64,000 bases of DNA from Datnioides undecimradiatus (taxonomy: Eukaryota; Chordata; Actinopteri; Lobotiformes; Datnioididae): NCBI GenBank assembly GCA_008933995.1, contig WARS01000007.1, positions 684,230 through 748,229 of the forward strand, read 5' to 3'. The notes beneath the pieces were generated by a model that worked only from the letters and a program-made list of their open reading frames with translations, did no database searches and was not told the origin of the DNA. The position numbers were made by a program, and so were the translations under genes. Below are positions 56,519 to 64,000 of the stretch, piece by piece (within the stretch, counting starts at the first letter, position 1; each line of letters starts with the position of its first letter).

Positions 56519-59500
56519 CATATATTAAACATATAGATTTATGGGCCACATATACGACAGATTTATTGTCTTAGATTTGATCATCTAATCTAATTATCTG
56601 AATAAACTACAGTCTTTCACATTACAATTAAAAGCCTGTGTTGAAAAGATAGTTATTAATTACTGCATATTTCCAAAAACATGATAAATTAAAGCCTAAT
56701 AATGATGCAGGAGACATGCGAGAGTGAAAATGAACTGTATCGTCATATTCTGGCTTCTTGTTGCACACAGAAGGTCGTTTTAAAGTCAAGTTCGGCTGCA
56801 CACTGCACTTCCCTTATGTGTTTAAGCATTGCATTCTGACAGCTGGTACGCAGCCACAGTCTGATTCCCTGCTGTCACCCAACGTCGCCGCACCGTTTGA
56901 CATATCTCGGAGTGATGATGAATGACAGGTCCAGTTTCCTTATGAAAGAGACAACGCTGCCATATTTATTGATTTAGAGCAGCAAACACCTGCGTAACTG
57001 CGTCAAGATACCAAAAGTTAGGCCATGGTTTAACTGTTTGTGTTGAAACTCTGCCAGGAAAACTTGGCTGGATGTCAGTCAGAGTTCACTGCAACACTTA
57101 GTTAAAGCAGCGCACGGGTCAAGCAGACGTTAAATGTGTGTGACTCCATCTAAACTCCAGGTGAAGCAAGTGCCCGACCGAGAGCCGGAGGATGAGTGCC
57201 ACATCCTCTCTGACGCCTCCTGCGATGCTCCTGCTCAGGCTCCTGCTCCGATAAACATGGCGAACGTGGTGCTGCTGTTCACAGCTGCCATTCTGTACGG
57301 CTCGGCAGTGGGCGGGGCCGTGGAGATACTGGGCGTCTTTGTGATGAAAGAGCCTCTCAACTGGAGTGCCACTCAGGTGACGCTGTGCTCTCTCGTTTTG
57401 CATTTAGGATTTTGATGCACCTAAGATAGATTGATTGATCTCACTGTGTCTTAGGTAGATTCATATGTATAATGTATGTAATTATGTATAAAATAGCACA
57501 TCTGCATTTGTTTCTCACGTTTAATACACCTCCCCTCCAGGTGGGTTATGGGAACGCAGCAGGCTGCATGATTTTCCTCACCAGTTTCCTCGGGGTCATG
57601 GTGTTCCGCCGCTGCGTCAGCGACGTGATGCTCATCCTGATCGGCATGCTGTCGTTCGCCTCGGGAATTTACTTCATGTCCTTCGTCACGACGACCTACA
57701 TGTTCTACCTGGGTAAGACTGAGCATCTGGGGACTGAGGCACAGTACGAGCCCGACTGATACAAGGTTATTTTAGAAAGATCTGCAGAGCGTCCTGGTTG
57801 ATAGAACACACTTCTGAGCTGGAACAAGCTAAAGCTCTTAAATGTGGATTGTGCACCAATGTGACCACGCTAAGGTACTCATCCTAAGATCAACATCAGT
57901 TAATGTTGCAAACAAATAGCAGTTATTCATTTATCAGTTCATCCCAGTGGAATGTAATATTGTTTAGGATCCACCCCTTGCATGATCAGTTGAATGCACC
58001 ACTCTGTGCAGGGCCTTATTAGTCTGTTCAGCACTGTTTCCTGCAGCCGAGTGGTGATGTCTCTCATTAGGACGCTCGGGGAGGTGCAGTTTTAGGAATT
58101 CTTCAGAGTCTTCAAGTGTCTATGTATGTTTGCAGCATCCAGGTCAGGCCACTGATGATGTGAACACTGTGGTATCTGGGGAGGTGTAGCTCCTTCCCGG
58201 CTTCTTCCCAAAGTTCACCACCAGCTCCTCAGTCCTGCTGACGTTCATGAGTAGGCTGCTGTCAGTGTGCGATCAGTCCCACCACGATGTGGCGGCAGCA
58301 AACTTGATGGTGTTGGAGGGTGTGGCCACACAGTGATGTGTGAATAGTGAATCCAAAAGGGGGCTCAAAACGCAACCCTGGGGTGCTCCGGCACCGAGGA
58401 AAAGGCGTGTTTGCTCACTCTCAGCACCTGGGTTCTGCCTGTCAGCAGGTCAGAGATCACCATGATCTATGTGGTGTTTGATCCTTGACGTCCCTGAGCT
58501 TTGCGTCAAGCCTGGAGGGATCTATGGTGTTAAACACTGACCTGTAGACAGGTCCTTACAGGCGATCAGTCAGTCGTCCAGTCAGTGACCTGGTGGGTTT
58601 AACAGGTTGTTTACGACAGCTCAGGTTTAGTTCCCACAGAAGCAGCCAACTCTCATCTCTTTTTATTCTTGTGTTCATCTAAGAGGCTAACAGAGCAAAC
58701 ACAGAGACACAAACTAGGGCTGTGCTGCCTTTCAAGGTCTGACTCAGCAAACGCAGCAATGAGGAACTGTCATAAATACCAAGCTGTGCAGGTTCTTACT
58801 GCTTGCATGATGCCTTGTAACGGGTCCGTGCAGTGCAGATTCTAAAAAGGGGGAAACCAAGCTGAGGAAGTGAGAGCGAGTGGGATCTTACTGTTCCTCA
58901 AACTGAGCTTACAGCGGAATACATCTCCTTTCAGAATAAACAAACACAACATGTCAGTAGTTGACCCGAGCTAGCCGGGTCCACCTGTGCCTAGTCCGCG
59001 TTTTACTTCGACACAAAACACTGTTTGGATGAAGCGAGTGAGACGATATTCCATTGGGGACCTGACAGAGAGGATTATGGGTGAAGGGGTGTTAAGAAAG
59101 GACGCCGTGGTGGGAAATGAAAGGAAATAACTGAACCCATGTTTGTTTCCCCGCAGCTCGCTCCCTCAACCTGTTTGCTCTCATCCCGATGCCCACTATA
59201 AGATCTCTGCTCTCACAGCAGGTCCCAGCATCCTCATGTGGTGAGTATGTAACCCGTGTGTGTGTGTGTGCGCGTGTGTAGGTGTGTAAAAGCACTACGG
59301 ATGAGTAATAATAGCACAGATGACTGAATGGTGAAAACAAGTACAAACACGTTCTACCAATGGTTTCGAACCATTAAACTGACCATAGAAGAAAGGAATA
59401 TGAAGCACACATTGACAAGTGCAGGTATGGCTGGTGACAGTTTTAGGTCATTAAAAGTACGTTCACCTTAAGACAAAATGTTAATTTTACCTTAGTTATT

Positions 59501-61427
59501 GTACGATTTAAATGTCATTTTCATTTAATTCATCGTGTCAAGGCGGAGGCAGACAGCTATGAAACAAATAACCAATAACAATGTAAATCAAATCAGTGAC
59601 ACCTGATGGCCGCGTCATTTCATACGCTGCTGAACTGTCGCCGTAACAGTGACCCAGTGAGAGTTCAGATAGGACTATGATAATGGGAGGGGGAAGCTGT
59701 GGAACAGAGATGACGACATGACATTTCCTGTAAGTTGACTTTGCTGTTTAAAGGTCAGGAACAGGTCAAACTGAAAAAAAACTGATCTGGAACTGATTTA
59801 GGGGACGTTGTGTTGTCATAAATCAGATGGTGAAGTTACTACAGTTGAAGCAGACATCACTCTGGGTGAATAGAAACAATGACTTGCAGACCTCTAAAAT
59901 GCTTTTAGATTTTATTCTTGTATGAATCTGCAACCTTATGTTAGCCTGCTGTACGTCTGCATCGGGGGAAAACGATCTCACAACATGTCAAAAAAAGATT
60001 TTTTTCACAGAAACACTGTCCATAAGTATTTTAATGGGTGGGGTTAGTTTGACCAAATGAAACGTGATTGTGCAGACTGCACGGTGGAGGAAGGAGGGGC
60101 ACTTATGAGGCAGATATTCTTAGATTTTCACATCTTTTTTGATCATTTGTGTGTGTGTGTGTGTGTGTGTGTTCACTGTGTCACTGCATGACATGTACAC
60201 AGGTATGCACACTTTGGGGGAGTGGTTCGTACTGGAAACCTGTCGTCGGGCTGGTTTCTACCACGAAGAGGGCGCATCATAAACAGCATGCCATTGCTTA
60301 GAGTGCCTTGCTTACTCTCTCTCTCTCTCTGTCAAACGCACACACACAGTTTACTGCTGATTAGAGAAGCAAGGTTATTCATTTGTCAGGGTTTTATCTC
60401 ATGTGTTTGCTTTGACATGCCTCTGAGAAGTCAGTGCAGTGTAAACTCACACAAGAGCAGCCACCACTGCTTTCCTGCGTGCACGCACACACGCACACAA
60501 AGCACACAAAGCACACAAGGAAATGAAAAAATATCTATGAATAGACGTGAAGGACAAACATTCTGTCTTATAACCTTTGGTGGTTTTTACACTTTGGAAG
60601 TTGTGCAGATGAAACAAATAGAGATATGACATGTCAACTGAACTGTACAGGTGCTGGTAGGTGTTACCTGCACACAGAGCCAGGCTAGCTTTTCTTCTGT
60701 TGCTTTATGCTAAGCTAGCACGCTGCTGGTGGCGGCTTCATATTAACCTCACAGATATTGCTAGATAAGAGTTCTTATCTCTCTGTCTGCGAGAAAGCAG
60801 ATAAGTGTATTTCCGGAATATTCCTAACTATCTGTATCAACTATATGTATGAATGACTCTTATTAACATCTCTCCCCTCTGGACTATCTACCTCTTTCCC
60901 ATCAGGCATCACTCTCACCTCCCTGCAGCTGTCTCTGAAGTTTGCCGGGCTGGCGTACATCCCCGCATTTACCAAGATCTATCAGAGAACCCTGGACTGG
61001 TTCCCTGGCTTCGTCTTCACGCTCGCCAGCATCTTTACAGTACTGGGGATGATACCCGTCAGGTAGGGTGAAAACAGTTTAATGCTGAAGAACCAATGGA
61101 CTGGCTTTGCCACTTCTTTTTAGAACTTTTAGAATTTATGATTGTTTCTTTGTTTAAGAAGCGAAATAACAAGGTTGATACTGTTTTCTGTGAAGTGTGA
61201 AGTTGGAGCCAGGTGTCAATTAGCGTAGCTTAGCAGAAATGTGTCCATAGATCAATTAAATGTATGTAGGACAAGACCAGCTGACTCCACTCGCTCTATG
61301 CCCAGAGTTGATATGATATGTGACACTACATGAAAAACCAAGTTAACAACACATGCCCTCTCCTGTCTCCAGCATCGTGGGGTGCAGGTCACCTCGGCAT
61401 CAGTACGAGAGGATTCAGGGGGACTGA
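55008..61427 (+). CDS. slc46a2: Solute carrier family 46 member 2 (TSCOT)
   Basis: A major-facilitator solute carrier of the PCFT/SLC46 family. In mammals it is found in thymic cortical epithelium, and SLC46A2 has been linked to import of muropeptides and cyclic dinucleotides. Seven exons with GT-AG borders and matching phases give 444 residues (human about 475). The order of features fits SLC46A2: TM1 with IEPILVLQQLGGSLFDTAL, an outer loop with the NAT sequon (N45), TM2 from FYMIYNLIVQLTPIL, and the motif-A-like loop LGDRGWRR. The blocks VGYGNAAG, FLTSFLGVMVF, TYMFYLARSLNLFALIPMPT and the short tail IPVSIVG follow. These align with human blocks (FYIIYNLVVGLSPLL, VGYGMAAG, FALIPVTTIRS) as I recall them. 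The start at 55008 is the first in-frame ATG and has a good context (gtcATGg with G at -3). Confidence 0.94.
55488..56303 (+). other. slc46a2: slc46a2 intron 1
   Basis: Non-coding, AT-rich, nothing recognisable. It ends in the acceptor cgtcccatgcag. Confidence 0.8.
56304..56474 (+). CDS. slc46a2: slc46a2 exon 2
   Basis: 57 codons, phase 0, reading VMMRVELLYGAAGLVGSLVS and ending SAVLLR. It supplies two membrane segments, corresponding to human DLMLGLAGFCGSMASGHLF and the next helix. The donor gtcagt runs straight into a TG microsatellite. Confidence 0.9.
56475..57160 (+). other. slc46a2: slc46a2 intron 2 with TG microsatellite
   Basis: The (TG)n array covers about 56480-56516, starting within the donor sequence. 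The remainder is non-coding with nothing I can name. Acceptor ctaaactccag. Confidence 0.85.
57161..57376 (+). CDS. slc46a2: slc46a2 exon 3
   Basis: 72 codons, phase 0. It begins with a hydrophilic acidic stretch (VKQVPDREPEDECHIL), the central cytoplasmic loop between the two six-helix halves, then MANVVLLFTAAILYGSAVGG as TM7, ending LNWSATQ. Confidence 0.92.
57541..57712 (+). CDS. slc46a2: slc46a2 exon 4
   Basis: 172 nt, phase 0 in and phase 1 out (donor gtaaga). It reads VGYGNAAGCMIFLTSFLGVM and ends TTTYMFYL, two membrane helices highly similar to human SLC46A2. The intron before it (57377-57540) is short and non-coding. Confidence 0.94.
57713..59156 (+). other. slc46a2: slc46a2 intron 4 with LINE fragment
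   Basis: Largely occupied by an inverted, decayed LINE reverse-transcriptase fragment (about 58020-58565). The rest is non-coding. Acceptor tttccccgcag. Confidence 0.8.
58020..58565 (-). mobile_element. Decayed non-LTR retrotransposon RT fragment
   Basis: Read on the minus strand with frame changes, this gives pieces of a LINE reverse transcriptase: an APQGCVLSP-like block (near 58385-58360), a catalytic box decayed from FADDT to FAAAT (near 58300), and NVS.TEELVVNFGKKPGRSY (near 58245-58180). These are typical of the L2/Rex-like elements common in teleosts. Several frameshifts and stops make it dead. Confidence 0.7.
59157..59240 (+). CDS. slc46a2: slc46a2 exon 5
   Basis: 84 nt, phase 1 in and out. 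It completes Ala and reads ARSLNLFALIPMPTIRSLLS, ending PASSC, matching the human ARAVMLFALIPVTTIRS block. Donor gtgagt, again followed within 15 nt by a short TG run. Confidence 0.92.
59241..60905 (+). other. slc46a2: slc46a2 intron 5
   Basis: Non-coding, with TG runs (near 59257-59270 and 60149-60171), a CA-rich patch near 60480-60500 and a dispersed repeat at 60650-60830. Acceptor ctctttcccatcag. Confidence 0.8.
60650..60830 (+). mobile_element. Half copy of GCTAAGCTAGC-type percomorph repeat
   Basis: The block gagccaggctagct...tttatgctaagctagca...gctgctggtggcggcttcat...gcagataagtgtatttcc matches the common percomorph element of which a fuller copy lies at 3765-4085. Only one half is recognisable here. 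Confidence 0.6.
60906..61062 (+). CDS. slc46a2: slc46a2 exon 6
   Basis: 157 nt, phase 1 in and phase 2 out (donor gtaggg). It reads GITLTSLQLSLKFAGLAYIP, then FTKIYQRTLDWFPGFVF, and ends LGMIPV. It encodes the last two membrane helices. Confidence 0.93.
61373..61427 (+). CDS. slc46a2: slc46a2 exon 7 and stop
   Basis: The acceptor tcctgtctccag is entered in phase 2. It completes Ser, reads IVGCRSPRHQYERIQGD and stops at TGA 61425-61427. This is a short basic cytoplasmic tail, as in the family. Confidence 0.92.
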
Positions 61428-62961
61428 GGACATCAGCAGCAGCACTGACTGAATGTCGGTCAGAGGTGACGGGAGACCTCAAGTGGGCAAAACGATGCCT
61501 TTAATCTCACTTCCTTTAATGTTAACACTACAGAGCGGGACTTCCTGCGGTTTTTGGCTGTTACAGGAGGAAGAGACAGCGGCATTTAAGATGACTGGAG
61601 CATTTTATATTAAAAAAAAGCAGATTAACTGATGTATTTGTTGAGGGTCATGCGGTCTTGTGCGTACAAGGAGATATTTCAAAACAGCTGAAATATTATC
61701 CGCAGCAACTCACCCGCACTCGTTTCCACAGAATGTAGATGTGTCACTGAATGTGTCATTTGTGAGCACCACCTAAAGGAGGAGAATGAGCCCAGAATGA
61801 CTGTACACATCAAATCCAGTTTCCTGTTGTGAACTGGCTCGAACTAGATCACATTCAGTTTACAACCATATTTGATGTATTAAGACTGGACTGATTCAAG
61901 AATCAGTCGATATATCAGTCGATGTTTCCAGTGCGTCTGCTGATATCTGTGTTGGCCTGCACCCTGTGGCCAAAAATGATACACCATACTGAGGTTGTCT
62001 TACCAAAGATGCTTCCTCTGAACCTGCAGGTCAGGATTTTTAGTCTCTTTCAGTCCTTAATTAGTCATAACGTTTTAAAATGTTTTAAAATGTTTTCTGT
62101 CTCATGTATTTCATCATATTCATTCTGCTCACTTGCCTTTTAGCTGTTACTTTTTTATATATGTTTATTTGCCTAGGCAATTTTGCATTTAAACCGCACC
62201 AACTCATTTCCATAATGCTTGAGATTTGCATTATGGAATATTATATTAACATGAGTACTTTTGTTTGGTTGCCCACCTTACTGCTGCACCAGTGATCATC
62301 TATTATAATAGAAAGAAGCTTGGCAATTTTGTGTATCATGTAATCTGTCATTCTGCTGCATGGTGAATCTGAAGGGAAGACAAAGAAGCCTGTTAGTGAC
62401 ATTATTTTATTCCATTCATTCATATATTACTGCACTTTTCTTTGTTTGCGCTTTACACATTGTAAATATAGTTTTAAGTCACAACACTCAAAATACAATT
62501 TATGTATTTTTGTAGTTTTTTTTTTTAGAATATATGTATATAACAACACTTGGGTATGTTTTAAAGGGTTTTTAATTTTCTCTAATTGTACTGTTTTCTG
62601 AAATTCACTAATTATAGAACGTAGAAGGGAACATGTGTGTGTGAATCGTTTAAGGTATATATATGTTCGAATTTCTCATTTTGCATTGTAAGACTCTTTT
62701 CTTAATTCATGGTTTTGTTCCATATTCATGACATCACTGTTACTCGACGCCGTGACTGGTGAAAACAAAATGATGCCGAGGAAAAAAAACCAAATCAGTC
62801 CAAGCAGACAAGTATCAAATGCAGTCATTCTTTTTATTTTTGGTCCAATATATCCAAAAAAATCCATTTGAGGTAAAGATAAATTGCATCAAAACAACAT
62901 CAATATACAAGCTTATTTATAATTACAACAAGATGTTATTAACATCCAAATGTACAATAAA
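61428..62961 (+). other. slc46a2: Probable slc46a2 3' UTR
   Basis: AT-rich and non-coding, with no recognisable repeat. Candidate + strand poly(A) signals are ATTAAA near 61607 and AATAAA at 62956-62961. Which is used is not clear; the later one would overlap the end of the convergent gene. Confidence 0.4.
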
Positions 62962-64000
62962 AACTCTGAACGTAAACAGTACACACTGGGGAGGAACAGA
63001 TTTTAAAAAAGACTGAAGCTAGATTCACGTGGTCATAAATCTTCTGATTTTTAACCTTTTGTACAGGTTTGATTGATCGGGTTTATCCTGCATTGAAAGT
63101 CAGATGTTCTCTTCGTGTGTGAATCCACATCGAGGTGACAGGAGGAAAAGACGGGGACATTTGGCTTTGAAACATCTCATTTGTACGTTAAAGAAAAAAA
63201 TCTCCCGGCTTTTACAAGGTCAGCCCTCCTCAGCCTGTCTGCAGACGACGCCTGTCTTTACATTACAGAATCAAGTTTCCAAACCGAGACATCAAATATG
63301 TCTTAACAAACTCGACAGCAGACAAGTTTTATTTTTGGCAACTGCAAGAAAGCAAATTTAGTTTTTTGTTTCATATTTTCTGACAGAGGGTGGGGCTGTG
63401 TATATAGTGCAAAAACAAATCAGCAGGCACACAGCATAAGATGGGGATTTTACAATGACTAGGATTAAGAAGTAGCATATGAATCAAACTATTGTTGGGG
63501 ATCCAATGAGCATCAAAAATAAAATGCATCCTCGCATTTTGGTTACGCTAGATTTACAGTAGTAGTTAAGTCCATTTAAAATGTGTGGCACACATTGGAA
63601 AGCCGACAATGATCTGGTGCTTCCTTTATAAAAAAATAGATTCAGCTGTGCCATATAATTCAGCTGTACTTCGGGCTATATTGAATATACAGCATATTGC
63701 CATTAGAGCTAAAAGAAATGTGTGCATGCTGCGGTCACTTCCACAGGTCCGTACGATCACTTCCTGTACAGCAGGAAAGTCTGCAGATGCACAGATGCCT
63801 CTTTTTTTAAATGTTCTATTGTCTAAGTATTGATCTGATCCATTTAAACTTCTCTCATGTTGGCTATGTTTCCTATTGCTTAGTTCTTATTCATGTACCA
63901 ACAAACACTTGGGCTACAGTCGGCAGATAGAAATGTTTAATTTGTGCAAGAAAATGGGGAAATTAAGTCCGATTGCCCCGATACCTCAGTTCTTGTGCAG
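62816..64000 (-). other. Possible 3' UTR of a convergent gene
   Basis: No coding frame is seen. On the minus strand an AATAAA (rc 62833-62838) lies about 15-20 nt before a GCA cleavage-like site, and non-repetitive sequence continues to the window edge, as expected for the 3' end of a gene lying to the right. In human, SLC46A2 and SNX30 converge tail to tail, so snx30 is the leading guess. That is synteny inference only. Confidence 0.3.

Noticed and set aside
57725..57760. Similarity of gaggcacagtacgag to the 62-bp dispersed repeat
   Set aside because: Only a few short words agree and the orientation is inconsistent.
60260..60275. CTCF-like ccacgaagagggcgc
   Set aside because: It needs a one-base gap to fit the consensus.

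Overview
This is nuclear DNA from a ray-finned fish, most likely a percomorph teleost. The evidence is long introns with GT-AG boundaries, abundant (CA)n/(TG)n microsatellites, several dispersed repeats typical of percomorph genomes, and exons that encode teleost-like forms of vertebrate proteins. There are no prokaryotic, phage or CRISPR features. I found no undescribed system. The window holds two vertebrate loci on the + strand and probably the 3' end of a third gene on the - strand.

Positions 1-50105 carry the palm2akap2 locus (paralemmin-2 / A-kinase anchoring protein 2); its first exons lie upstream of the window. Positions 1-13414 are intron and repeats. The palm2 part follows: a coiled-coil exon (13415-13527) that carries an apparent 2-nt frame break, a possible 16-nt microexon (14022-14037), an exon at 14898-15019, and the terminal palm2 exon (16434-17305), which ends in a Cys-rich CaaX lipidation motif. 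Then come about 27 kb of intron. It contains an in-phase candidate linking exon (23496-23581) and a CpG-rich candidate AKAP2 promoter (about 25560-26160). The akap2 exons run from 44040 to 50105 and encode the RII-binding helix and the conserved C-terminus, ending in a poly-glutamate run. The 3' UTR probably ends near 53120. As in mammals, the arrangement allows three products: lipidated paralemmin-2, AKAP2 from its own promoter, and a PALM2-AKAP2 read-through protein that skips the CaaX exon.

Positions 53121-55007 are intergenic: a dispersed repeat, a perfect 22-bp tandem repeat, and the GC-rich leader of the next gene. Positions 55008-61427 carry slc46a2 (thymic stromal cotransporter, an MFS solute carrier) in seven exons whose splice phases all agree, giving 444 residues. 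From about 62816 to the right edge there is no coding sequence. A - strand poly(A) signal there suggests the 3' UTR of a convergent gene, possibly snx30 by human synteny.

Exon boundaries were read by eye from splice sites, reading phase and remembered family sequences. No alignment or transcript evidence was available.
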